Assembly: GCF_000427825.1 (NCBI RefSeq)
Contig: NZ_ATYT01000014.1
Span: 43,958 to 107,957 of the forward strand
Direction: 5' to 3'
From: Thermocrispum municipale DSM 44069
Lineage (GTDB): Bacteria; Actinomycetota; Actinomycetes; Mycobacteriales; Pseudonocardiaceae
DNA length: 64,000 nt
Numbering within the stretch: the first letter of the stretch is position 1; each line of letters starts with the position of its first letter. The translations under genes were made by a program, and so were the position numbers. Below are positions 1-7,615 of the stretch, one piece after another. The notes under the pieces were generated by a model. That model was not told where the DNA came from, did not search any database, and saw nothing but the letters and a program-made list of their open reading frames with translations.

Positions 1-151
1 CGCCCAGCTTCTCCAAGATCTTGATGTTCTTGTAGAAGTAGATGTCCTGCATCACCGTGTAGTCGGGCGTGACCGTCACATAGTCGCCGACCTCGACCGT
101 CTCCGTCCCCGCGGCGCGCGCGATGATCTTCTGCGCGACGGTCTGTCTCAT
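1..151 (-). CDS. Aconitase/3-isopropylmalate dehydratase large-subunit family protein (partial, N-terminus only)
   Basis: Only the first 50 codons lie in the window; the gene continues past base 1. The visible protein begins MRQTVAQKIIARAAG and continues with a GDYVTVTPDY segment, which resembles the N-terminus of the LeuC/aconitase [4Fe-4S] hydro-lyase family, whose members move a hydroxyl group between neighbouring carbons of di- or tricarboxylic acids. The Fe-S cysteines would lie beyond the window, so catalysis cannot be judged. The ATG overlaps the stop of the upstream substrate-binding protein gene as ATGA, so it is the seventh cistron of the operon that starts with the GntR gene. A hydro-lyase next to a decarboxylase and an aldehyde dehydrogenase suggests a hydroxy-acid catabolic route; this is inference. 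Confidence 0.6.
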   Translation of the reverse strand, partial: MRQTVAQKIIARAAGTETVEVGDYVTVTPDYTVMQDIYFYKNIKILEKLG

Positions 152-1251
152 GACTTGGCCGCCTTCTTGATCTTCTCCGGGTCGAAGTCGTTGAACTTCT
201 CGACCAGCTCGTTGGTGTAGACCTGGTCCGGCTTGATGCCCGGCCCGACGAGCTTGTGCTCGGTGGCGAAGTCGATCCACTTCTGCACCGATTCCTCCGA
301 GTACTCGCCCCATGTCTGCTCGGCGGGCGGCTCGCCGCCGCCGTACAGCGACTGCTGCCGGATGGTGAACTGCGCCATGGCCGCCTTCATCGCGGCGTCG
401 TCGTCCGCGCCGACCTTGCTGTTCGGGTAGCGCTGGAACATCATCTCGATGCTCGCTTCCGGGTTGGCTTCCGCGTAAACCGACGCCTTGGCCCACGCGC
501 GGCCGAACGCCGCGGCGACGTCGGAGTTCTCGTCGAGCCATTCCTTCTGCGCGGTCAGGCTGGAGGCGAACAGATCCTTGATGTACTCCGGCTGGAACAG
601 GCGAAGCTCCTCGCCGGTGCCGGACGTCATCGCCGCGAACAAGGTGTCGTAGGCGACCAGCACGTCGACCCGGTGCCGCTTCAGCGCATCCAGCGCGGGC
701 GCGCCGGAGCCCACCGCGACGAACTTCAGGTCGCGGTTCGGGTCCAGGCCCGCCTTGACCGCGGCCGCCTTGGCCACTTGGGTCGGGCCGGAGGAGAGAT
801 CTTGCACGCCGACGGTCTTGCCCTTCAGGTCGGCGATCGACTTGACCGGGCTGTCCGGCAACACGGCGAACTGGGTGACGTTGGTGAACGTCCAGTTGTA
901 GAACATCCGGATGTCCTGGCCCTTTTCCGTGGCCTGCAGCACCAGGTCCGGCGTTGCCGTGCCGATCTGCACCTTGTCGGACGCCAGTGCCTGCACCACC
1001 TTGCCGCCCGCGCCGAGGAAGACCGGCCGGACCGTGATGCCTTCTTCTTCGAAGTAGCCTTGTGCCTGCGCGACGGCGAGCTGCAGCATGTTGCCGCCTG
1101 GCGCGGTGGCGGAGACACCGAAGGTCACGGTCTTGCCGTCACCGCCGGGGCCGCTGTCGTCGGCGCACGCGCCGAGAGCGGCTGTTGCCACGCATGTCAG
1201 GACCGCCAGCGAGAGTCGGGCGGCGGACCTCATTGTCCGCAGAATGCTCAC
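148..1251 (-). CDS. ABC transporter substrate-binding lipoprotein, NMT1/SsuA-like
   Basis: Lipid-anchored extracytoplasmic solute receptor of the NMT1/THI5/SsuA fold, which serves importers of nitrate, sulfonates, pyrimidine precursors and aromatic acids. I chose the GTG at 1251 because an AAAGGAGA ribosome site sits 9 nt upstream; an in-frame ATG at 1278 would put that site inside the gene. From the GTG, a basic N-terminus and hydrophobic core end in the lipobox L-G-A-C, with the lipidated cysteine at about residue 29. Family-like segments follow: YFEEEGITV, ASDKVQIG, and DLKGKTVGVQDLSSG in the hinge region. It lies 23 bp downstream of the permease gene and overlaps the hydro-lyase gene by 4 bp. 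Ligand unknown. Confidence 0.85.
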   Translation of the reverse strand: MSILRTMRSAARLSLAVLTCVATAALGACADDSGPGGDGKTVTFGVSATAPGGNMLQLAVAQAQGYFEEEGITVRPVFLGAGGKVVQALASDKVQIGTATPDLVLQATEKGQDIRMFYNWTFTNVTQFAVLPDSPVKSIADLKGKTVGVQDLSSGPTQVAKAAAVKAGLDPNRDLKFVAVGSGAPALDALKRHRVDVLVAYDTLFAAMTSGTGEELRLFQPEYIKDLFASSLTAQKEWLDENSDVAAAFGRAWAKASVYAEANPEASIEMMFQRYPNSKVGADDDAAMKAAMAQFTIRQQSLYGGGEPPAEQTWGEYSEESVQKWIDFATEHKLVGPGIKPDQVYTNELVEKFNDFDPEKIKKAAKS

Positions 1252-1274
1252 GACGATTCCTCTCCTTTCACCGG

Positions 1275-2027
1275 TCACCAGAAGACAAGCCGCTTGCGCA
1301 GCTGCACGGCGATTTGGTTGAGCACGACGCCGATGGCGGCCAGCACCATCAAGGTGGCGAACACGCCCGCGGTGTCGTAGTTGGTTTGTTGTTGCAGCAG
1401 CAGGACGCCGAGTCCTTCTTGCGCGGAGACGAACTCACCCAGCACCGCACCGAGCAGGGCGAGCACGGTGGCGACCTCGAACCCCGCCAGCACCGACGGC
1501 AGGGCGGACGGCAGCAGGAGTTTGGTCCAGGTCTGTCGTCGTGATGCGGACAGCGAACGGAACAGTTGCGCCCGGGCCCGGTCGACGCTGAGCACACCGC
1601 TCATCGTGTTGACCAGCAGCGGGAAGAACGTCAGTGTCGCCGCGACCAGCACCTTCGGCGTGGTGCCGAAGCCGAACCAGATCACGAACAGCGGAGCGAG
1701 CGCGATCTTGGGCAACGACTGCAACGCGACCAGGTAGGGGTAGAACGTGGCCCTGGCGATCGCCGACTCGCCGAGCACGAGCCCGCCGACGATGCCGACC
1801 ACCGAGCCGAGCAGCAGGCCGAGCAGGGTCTCCTGCAACGTCACCAAGCCGTTGGTCCACATCTGGTCGAGCAGGAACGCGGAGCCGAACTGGGCGAGCA
1901 CGTCGGACAACGGCGGCAGGATGAACTTCTCCAGGCCGAGGATCCCCGGCAGGAACTCCCAGCCTGCCGCCACCACGACGGCCAGCAGCACCGGCGGCGC
2001 CACCTTGCGCAGCGTGCGCCCGCCCAT
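1275..2027 (-). CDS. ABC transporter permease, SsuC/TauC-like (N-terminus probably frame-shifted)
   Basis: Inner-membrane permease of the SsuC/TauC type, about 250 residues with six predicted membrane segments. The EAA-type loop that docks the ATPase is seen around LFRSLSASRRQTWTKLLLPS. The only in-frame ATG near the start (2027) has no ribosome-binding site. A second frame beginning with GTG at 2118 overlaps the ATPase stop as GTGTCTGA, the same coupling seen elsewhere in this operon, and encodes an acidic leader (SEQRKPDTEPEHTERLD, then EAAAALLDGVRDG). It would join the permease frame if one base were added, or two removed, near 2015-2028. The native gene is therefore probably 1275-2118 with a single-base indel, either natural or from the assembly. 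Partners are the flanking ATPase and binding protein. Confidence 0.75.
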   Translation of the reverse strand: MGGRTLRKVAPPVLLAVVVAAGWEFLPGILGLEKFILPPLSDVLAQFGSAFLLDQMWTNGLVTLQETLLGLLLGSVVGIVGGLVLGESAIARATFYPYLVALQSLPKIALAPLFVIWFGFGTTPKVLVAATLTFFPLLVNTMSGVLSVDRARAQLFRSLSASRRQTWTKLLLPSALPSVLAGFEVATVLALLGAVLGEFVSAQEGLGVLLLQQQTNYDTAGVFATLMVLAAIGVVLNQIAVQLRKRLVFW

Positions 2028-2110
2028 CACGCACGCCGTCGAGCAGAGCCGCTGCCGCTTCGGTGTCCAGTCGTTCGGTGTGCTCCGGTTCCGTGTCGGG
2101 TTTGCGCTGC

Positions 2111-2983
2111 TCAGACACCTGCATGGCGGTCCTCCCGGATGAAGTAGGAGCGGATGTGTCCACACGTCTGCGCGAATTCCGGCGACTGGATGAGCGACAC
2201 GTCCCGGTCCTTGGGCAGCGGGACGTCGATGATTTCCAGGATTCGTCCCGGCCGCGGCGAGAGCACCACGACACGTCCGGCCAGGTAAACGGCTTCGGAG
2301 ATGTCGTGTGTGATCAGGACCGTGGTGACACCGCTGGCGGCCCACATGCGCCGCAGGTCGACGTTCATCTGTTCGCGGGTCATGGCGTCCAGCGCGCCGA
2401 ACGGTTCGTCGAGCAGCAACACCGACGGGTTGGCCATCAGCGCGCGGCAGATCGCCACCCGCTGCTGCATCCCGCCGGACAGCTCGTGCGGTCTGCGGTC
2501 GGTGAAGTCGCCCAGACCTGCCCAGGTGAGCAGTTCTCTGGCTCGCTTGCGGTCGTCCTCGTCGATGCGGTGCTCGAGCTCGCGGGGCAACAAGCAGTTG
2601 CCGAGCACGGTCTTCCAGGGCAGCAGGGTCGGCGCCTGGAACATCATCGACACGTCCCGCCGCGGCGACTTGAGCTGCTGCCCGCCGACCCGGATCTCGC
2701 CCGCGGTGGGCTTGATCAGGCCGGCGAACGCGTGCAGCAACGTCGTCTTCCCGCACCCGCTCGGCCCGACGATGGCCACCAGCTCCCCGGGCTCGACGTC
2801 CAGGGAGAAGTTCTCCAGCGCCACCACGGGTTGCTTGCCGCGGCCGCCGAAGACCTGCGTGACGTTCTGTGCGGTCAGCCGCAGCGGTGACGGCATGGAC
2901 AGCTGCGGGAAGCCGCCGCCTGGTTCGGATGTCTCGGTGGGTTGGTCGGCAAGGGCGGTGGTCTGACTACGTTTGCGGAACAT
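2111..2983 (-). CDS. ABC transporter ATP-binding protein, SsuB/TauB-like
   Basis: Cytoplasmic ATPase of the importer. All nucleotide-binding motifs are present in order: Walker A (GPSGCGKTT), Q-loop in MFQAPTLLPW, signature LSGGMQQRV, Walker B with D-loop (VLLLDEPFGALD) and switch histidine in LITHDISEA. At 290 residues it is somewhat longer than SsuB, with an N-terminal extension of about 28 residues before the conserved domain. The ATG at 2983 has a GGGAGGGAAG ribosome site and overlaps the end of the decarboxylase gene by 17 bp. Its own stop overlaps the putative GTG of the permease by 8 bp, so the genes are translationally coupled. Confidence 0.9.
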   Translation of the reverse strand: MFRKRSQTTALADQPTETSEPGGGFPQLSMPSPLRLTAQNVTQVFGGRGKQPVVALENFSLDVEPGELVAIVGPSGCGKTTLLHAFAGLIKPTAGEIRVGGQQLKSPRRDVSMMFQAPTLLPWKTVLGNCLLPRELEHRIDEDDRKRARELLTWAGLGDFTDRRPHELSGGMQQRVAICRALMANPSVLLLDEPFGALDAMTREQMNVDLRRMWAASGVTTVLITHDISEAVYLAGRVVVLSPRPGRILEIIDVPLPKDRDVSLIQSPEFAQTCGHIRSYFIREDRHAGV

Positions 2984-4646
2984 GGCTTCCCTCCCGAACG
3001 AGTGGGCCTGGGTCAGGGAAGGCCCCGACCGGAACCTCGACGAGCGTCGGACGATCAGCGGTCGCCGCCTCTTTCAGCAGCTGGGTGAGGTGGCGCGGCG
3101 ACGTTGCCGTGAAGCTGTCCAGCCCGAACACCCGACCGAGGTCGGCGAAATTCGGGTTGTGCAAGGTGGTCCCGAGCGTTCGGCCGTCGAACTGCTCGAG
3201 CTGGGTGCGCAGCACGTTGCCGTACGCGCCGTCGTTGAAGACCACGAACGTGGCCGGGATGCGGTAGGCGACCGCGGTCAGCAGTTCCGCCATGCCGTAG
3301 GCGAAGCCGCCGTCGCCGGAGATCGACACCGCGCGCACGTCGGGGCGAGCCACCTGCGCGCCGATCGCCGTCGCCAGGCCGTAGCCGAGGGCGCCCTGGT
3401 AGCCGGCGGAGAGGTAGGTGCGCGGCTGGTACACCGGGAACGCCACCCGGGACAGATAACTGACCTGGGTCAGCTCGCCGACCAGGATGTCGTCGTCGGC
3501 CATGCCGTCGCGCAGCGCGCCGACCCACTCGGAGATCTCGCCGAGTTCGGCGATCTGCGCCGCACACCGGGTGCGGATCCGGTTGACGTCCTCGGTGATC
3601 CACATCGAGCGGGTCTCGCCGAGCTCCGCCGCCAGCGCCTCCAGGCCGAGACGGGCGTCGCTGTGCAGCGCGACGGTGGGCCGGTGCGGTGCGCCCAAGT
3701 ACGCCGGGTCGGCGTTGACCAGGATCGTCGGGGTGTCGGTGACCAGCGGTGAACCGTCCATCCGGACACCGCGGCTGCCCACGATCAGCACGAGGTCGGA
3801 GGCGGGGATGACTTCGCGCCCGCCGAGACTGGTGAGCGTCCACGGGTGGCGGTCGGACAGCGCGCCACGGCCGTTGGCCGTCGTCACCACGGGTGCGCGA
3901 AGCTTCGAAGCGAGTGCGCCGAGTGCGTCGCTGGCGTCCGCTGCGGCGACGCCACCGCCGACGAGGATGACCGGACGCTCCGCGGAGGCCAGCAGCTCGG
4001 CGGCGCGAGCCACGGACTTCGGGTCCGGCACGACGCGGCGGGGGCTGCCGGGGACCGCGACGGAGGAACCCGTGAGCTCCTCCTTGAACAGGTTCTCCGG
4101 GATGGAGATGGCGACCGGTTGGGGGCGCTCGCTGCGCACCGCGACCAGCCCGTCGCACACGGCCGCGGTCAGATCGCCGACCGAGCGGACCGCCCGGACC
4201 GATTTGGTCACCGAACGCAACACGGTCTCCTGCGCGCGGATCTCGTGCAGCAGGCCGCGGCCGCCGTCGATGGCCCAGGTCGGCAAGTTCACCGCGAGGG
4301 CGAGCACCGGCGACGAGCAGGAGAACGCCGTGGCCAGGCCGGTCATCGTGTTCAGCACGCCCGGGCCGGGGACGGCCGCGAGCACGCCCGGCCGGCCGCT
4401 CGCCCTGGCGTAGCCGTCGGCCATGTGGGCCGCGCCCTGCTCGTGCCGGCACGAGATGAACGTCAGCAGCTCCTGCCGCCTGGCCAGCGCGTCGACGAAG
4501 AAGTCGAGCTGGACGCCGGGCACGCCGAACAACGTCGACACTCCGCCCGCGACGAGCTGGTCGGCGACACCGTCCGCGCCGATGTTGCTGGTGACAGCGG
4601 ACGCGTCGACCGCCTCGCTGCCCACCCCCGAAGCGAGATCAGACAC
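2967..4646 (-). CDS. Thiamine-diphosphate-dependent enzyme, acetolactate synthase/2-oxoacid decarboxylase-like
   Basis: A 559-residue ThDP enzyme with the usual three domains: N-terminal pyrimidine-binding domain with the activating glutamate E69 in RHEQGAAH, central FAD-like domain, and C-terminal pyrophosphate-binding domain with D445 of the GDG motif (ISGDGGFAYG) and the distal asparagine in VVFNDGAYGN. Such enzymes decarboxylate 2-oxoacids to aldehydes or form 2-hydroxy-ketones; substrate cannot be read from the sequence. The gene sits between an aldehyde dehydrogenase and an importer, which favours decarboxylation to an aldehyde that the dehydrogenase then oxidises (inference). The start is GTG, overlapping the dehydrogenase stop as GTGTCTGA. 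No regulatory subunit gene is nearby, which argues against biosynthetic IlvB. Confidence 0.85.
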   Translation of the reverse strand: MSDLASGVGSEAVDASAVTSNIGADGVADQLVAGGVSTLFGVPGVQLDFFVDALARRQELLTFISCRHEQGAAHMADGYARASGRPGVLAAVPGPGVLNTMTGLATAFSCSSPVLALAVNLPTWAIDGGRGLLHEIRAQETVLRSVTKSVRAVRSVGDLTAAVCDGLVAVRSERPQPVAISIPENLFKEELTGSSVAVPGSPRRVVPDPKSVARAAELLASAERPVILVGGGVAAADASDALGALASKLRAPVVTTANGRGALSDRHPWTLTSLGGREVIPASDLVLIVGSRGVRMDGSPLVTDTPTILVNADPAYLGAPHRPTVALHSDARLGLEALAAELGETRSMWITEDVNRIRTRCAAQIAELGEISEWVGALRDGMADDDILVGELTQVSYLSRVAFPVYQPRTYLSAGYQGALGYGLATAIGAQVARPDVRAVSISGDGGFAYGMAELLTAVAYRIPATFVVFNDGAYGNVLRTQLEQFDGRTLGTTLHNPNFADLGRVFGLDSFTATSPRHLTQLLKEAATADRPTLVEVPVGAFPDPGPLVREGSHVPQT

Positions 4647-6093
4647 GCTGGGCCACCGCCTTCGTCTCGAGGAAACCGTCGATTCCTTCCAAACCGCCCT
4701 CGCGGCCGATGCCGCTGTTCTTCATGCCGCCGAACGGCAACTGCGGTGCCAGCGGGAACGGGTCGTTGATGCCGATGACGCCGAAGTCGAGCCGCTCGGC
4801 CAGCGACCACAGGTGGCCGGTGTCGGCGCCGTAGAGGTAGGCGGCCAGCCCGTAGCTGGTGGCATTGGCCTTGGCGATCACGTCCTGCTCGTCGGCGTAG
4901 GAGTACACCGGCAGCACCGGACCGAAGATCTCTTGCTGGGCCAGCACGGCCGAGTCGCTGACGTCGGTCAGCACGGTGGGGCTGAAGAACGCGCCGTTGC
5001 CCAGTTCGCCGTCGGTGAGCCGCGAGCCCCCGGTCAGCACCTTCGCGCCCAGTCGGACCGCGTCGGCCACCTGCTCCTCGAGTTTGCGCAGGGCGGACTC
5101 GTCGATCAGCGGCCCGAGGTCGACGCCGTCGCTGGTGCCCGGGCCGACCCGTAGCCGGGAGACACGCTCGACCAGCGCCGCGCAGAACCTCTCGTAGAGC
5201 GATTCGTGGACGTAGAGGCGATTCGTGGCGATGCAGCTCTGACCACTGGTGCGGAACTTGGAGGCCACCACGCCGGCGACGGTCTCGTCGACGTCCGCGT
5301 CGGGCAGCACGATCGCCGGCGCGTGGCCGCCGAGTTCGAGCGCCACTCGCTTCAGCAGGCCCTCGCCGTGCCGCTGCAGCATCAACCCGACCTCGGTCGA
5401 CCCGGTGAAGCTGATCTTCGCCACCCGGGGGTCGGCCAGCAGTGCCTTCACCAGCGGATCGGGCTGCGACGTGGTCAGCAGGTTGAGCACGCCGGCAGGC
5501 AGGCCGGCCTCGACGAGGTGGCCGACCAAGGCCTTGGCGATGAGGGGAGTTTGTTCGGCGGGCTTGGCGATCACCGTGCAGCCCGCGGCCAGGGCCAGCG
5601 CGATCTTGCGCAGGAACATGCTGGCCGGGAAGTTCCACGGCGAGATCGCCACGGTGATGCCGACCGGCTGCTTGAGCACCGCGCCGCGCCTGCTGCCGCC
5701 GAGGTCGATCACCCGGCCGTCGGCCCTGCGGGCTTGCTCGGCCGCCCAGGTCATCGCCCCGGTGGTACTCCCCAGCTCACCCCGCGCTTCTGCGAGCGGC
5801 TTGCCGTTTTCCCTGGTCAACAGCAGGCTGAGCCGGTCGGCGTCGGCCGTGATGGCGGCCGCGGCGTCGCGCAGTACTCGGGCGCGCTCGTCCGGTGCGG
5901 TCGCTCGCCACGCGGCCGCAGCGGCAGCCGCAGCGTCGACCGCGGCCGCCGCGTCGTCGACTCCCGCGTCGTCGGCCGAACCGATTCGCTCGCCGGTGGC
6001 CGGGTCGTGGACGTCGAACCGTGCCGGCGCGCTGCGCCACGCACCGTTGATCAACAATGTCGGCTCGCTCGCCAACGCGGTGTCGCTGGTCAT
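4639..6093 (-). CDS. NAD(P)-dependent aldehyde dehydrogenase, succinate-semialdehyde dehydrogenase-like
   Basis: Aldehyde dehydrogenase superfamily enzyme of 484 residues, close in style to GabD. Visible hallmarks are the oxyanion-hole motif SPWNFP, the NAD-binding FTGSTEVG, the general-base glutamate in LELGGHAP, and the catalytic cysteine C287 in TSGQSCIATN. The C-terminal PFGGMKNSGIGREGG block is also typical. The ATG at 6093 overlaps the GntR stop as ATGA and defines the start; the longer upstream frame is read-through of non-coding bases. It is the second cistron of the operon, directly before the ThDP enzyme, whose aldehyde product it probably oxidises to an acid (inference). Semialdehydes are plausible but unproven substrates. 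Confidence 0.88.
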   Translation of the reverse strand: MTSDTALASEPTLLINGAWRSAPARFDVHDPATGERIGSADDAGVDDAAAAVDAAAAAAAAWRATAPDERARVLRDAAAAITADADRLSLLLTRENGKPLAEARGELGSTTGAMTWAAEQARRADGRVIDLGGSRRGAVLKQPVGITVAISPWNFPASMFLRKIALALAAGCTVIAKPAEQTPLIAKALVGHLVEAGLPAGVLNLLTTSQPDPLVKALLADPRVAKISFTGSTEVGLMLQRHGEGLLKRVALELGGHAPAIVLPDADVDETVAGVVASKFRTSGQSCIATNRLYVHESLYERFCAALVERVSRLRVGPGTSDGVDLGPLIDESALRKLEEQVADAVRLGAKVLTGGSRLTDGELGNGAFFSPTVLTDVSDSAVLAQQEIFGPVLPVYSYADEQDVIAKANATSYGLAAYLYGADTGHLWSLAERLDFGVIGINDPFPLAPQLPFGGMKNSGIGREGGLEGIDGFLETKAVAQRV

Positions 6094-6881
6094 GAATTGT
6101 TCTCCGCTTTCGCCGATTCCTGTGCTTTGCGTTGGCGCTGCTGCTCCTCGACGGTGCCGTCGAGCATCTTGATGCGGGCCTGTCGCGCCCGCGCCGTGTG
6201 ATGCTGCGCCAGTTCTTCGGCGCGCTTCGCGTCGCCGGACTCGATCGCCTGGAGGATCTCGTCGTGCTCCTCGATCGACTTCGCGGCTTCCTCCGGCAAT
6301 GAGAAGGTCGAGCCGGGGTAGCGGTGGTGCGTGTCGTGGGCCTTCCGCAACATCTCCAGCAGGAACGCGTTGCGGGAGGCGACGCAGATGGCGTCGTGGA
6401 AGTCGAAATTGAGGCTGGCCATCCGCGCGATGTCGCCGTCGTCGAATGCCCACTTCATTTCCCGGTGCAGCCTGCGGAGCCGGATCAGGTCGGTGGTCGA
6501 CGCGTTCTCCGCGGCCAGTCGTGCGGCCAGCCCGTTGAGCACTTCCCGCACGGCGTAGACGTCCAGCACTTCTTCCGGGGTCACGCTGGCCACCACCAGC
6601 CTGCGGCCGGTGGTCCGCTCGAGGAAACCCTCGGTTTCCAGGCGCAGCAGCGCTTCGCGGATCGGTGTGCGGCTGATGCCGAACAGCTCACCGAGTACCG
6701 GCTCCCGCAGGTACTCGCCGGGCTTGATGGACCCGGCCGCTATCGCGTCGCGCAGCGCGAGATAGACGGCTTCGCTCGCGTTCGCCGCGGTCCGGTGGGA
6801 CCGCCAGAGCTCGGCGAGCGTGGGGGTGTCGTAGCCGTCGGAAGCGCCGGAATCGTCGCGATCGTCTGCCAAAGTATTCAA
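6090..6881 (-). CDS. GntR-family (FCD domain) transcriptional regulator, TTG start
   Basis: 263-residue regulator. A winged helix-turn-helix (about residues 35-105, with GELFGISRTPIREALLRLE as recognition region) is followed by an all-helical FCD ligand domain whose metal/ligand residues include the D and H of NFDFHDAI and histidines in DTHHR and EEHDE. FCD members usually bind small carboxylates and repress catabolic operons. The start is TTG at 6881, fixed by an AGGAGGA ribosome site at 6888-6894; no ATG or GTG lies nearby. It is the first gene of the operon and overlaps the aldehyde dehydrogenase by 4 bp. A palindrome overlapping its promoter suggests autoregulation of the whole operon. 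Confidence 0.85.
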   Translation of the reverse strand: MNTLADDRDDSGASDGYDTPTLAELWRSHRTAANASEAVYLALRDAIAAGSIKPGEYLREPVLGELFGISRTPIREALLRLETEGFLERTTGRRLVVASVTPEEVLDVYAVREVLNGLAARLAAENASTTDLIRLRRLHREMKWAFDDGDIARMASLNFDFHDAICVASRNAFLLEMLRKAHDTHHRYPGSTFSLPEEAAKSIEEHDEILQAIESGDAKRAEELAQHHTARARQARIKMLDGTVEEQQRQRKAQESAKAENNS

Positions 6882-6902
6882 TGCTGATCCTCCTGTCGAC
6901 GT

Positions 6903-6931
6903 AAATATACAGTTGTATTTTCTCCGGTCAA
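6903..6931 (-). promoter_or_regulatory. Operon promoter with overlapping palindromic operator
   Basis: Reading the minus strand: -35 TTGACC (6931-6926), 16-nt spacer, -10 TATATT (6909-6904), about 22 bases upstream of the TTG start of the GntR gene. An AT-rich imperfect palindrome, AAATACAACTGTATATTT (6920-6903), covers the spacer and the -10 box. The AAATA arms are perfect and one further position matches. Its AT richness stands out against the surrounding GC-rich DNA, and its placement is that of a repressor site for the adjacent GntR protein. The match to promoter consensus is direct; the operator role is inferred. Confidence 0.6.
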
Positions 6932-7153
6932 GGGGCCAAAGGGACGCCGGGGGTGACCGGGAGATGTCGGGCACGTTGCGCCGCGTCCGGTTGCGGAAGC
7001 TGATGTGCCGCCGTGGTTGCCGCTCGGGGTCGGCTTCGGATTGCCCCGAGAGCGTGTCGAACCGCGAAAAGATCACTTGGTCTGGCTCGCCGTGAACAGC
7101 GCGCTTGCCGTCGTAGCAGCTCTTGCATCGATCGCCGGTGCCGTTGCGAGGTG

Positions 7154-7500
7154 TCAGGGGCTCGCTTCGAACGCCGCCGGCAGCGCGAACAGCGCCAGTG
7201 GGAACGGCACGACCGGACCGGCCGGTACAGCGGGTCGTTGCTGACGGCCGCGTCGTCGTTGTCCAGCAGGCTTTGCAACGCCGTCGACACCGACCAGATC
7301 GCGGAGTCCACCGGTGGGGACGGGCGGTCCGGCTCGCCGCAGCCGGGCTCCCACCAGGTGCGTGCGGTAGAGCGCGTGGAACTCCAGGCCCTCGACGACG
7401 AATCCGCCGAGCAGCCCCCCAGATGCCGGCGACCCACCTGCACTGCGCAAACGTGGCGCTGACGGGCCGCCGTGAGATCAACTTCGGGCGGTTCGTCCGG
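7154..7500 (-). pseudogene. Frame-shifted remnant of an unidentified small gene
   Basis: No intact gene fills this stretch, but three minus-strand frames in turn show near-exclusive G/C at codon third positions and protein-like sequence. They read RPVSATFAQCRWVAGIWG, then GLLGGFVVEGLEFHALYRTHLVG, broken here as LLGGFVVEGLEF and HALYRTHLVG, then SAIWSVSTALQSLLDND with DAAVSNDPLYRPVR, then a hydrophobic C-terminus PFPLALFALPAAFEASP and a TGA stop. This needs about three single-base frame changes. I do not recognise the family. The part between about 6932 and 7153 has weaker coding bias and no assignable feature. It may be true decay or accumulated indels in the assembly. Confidence 0.4.
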
Positions 7501-7615
7501 TCATCGCCCGAGTGGCGCCATGACCGCCGCTCCGTTTCGGACGACGAGTACCCCAACCAAATCCACGCCTCTCCGGTCGCTGCATGTGGACCGAGCCGAG
7601 AGAGGACGGGAAGGA

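Noticed and set aside
2967..4646. Biosynthetic acetolactate synthase (IlvB)
   Set aside because: No regulatory subunit (IlvN) or ilv genes are adjacent; it is embedded in an importer/catabolic operon.
7005..7244. Plus-strand Ala/Gly-rich small protein gene
   Set aside because: Third-position composition is poorer than in the opposite strand, and no ribosome site or family match is seen.
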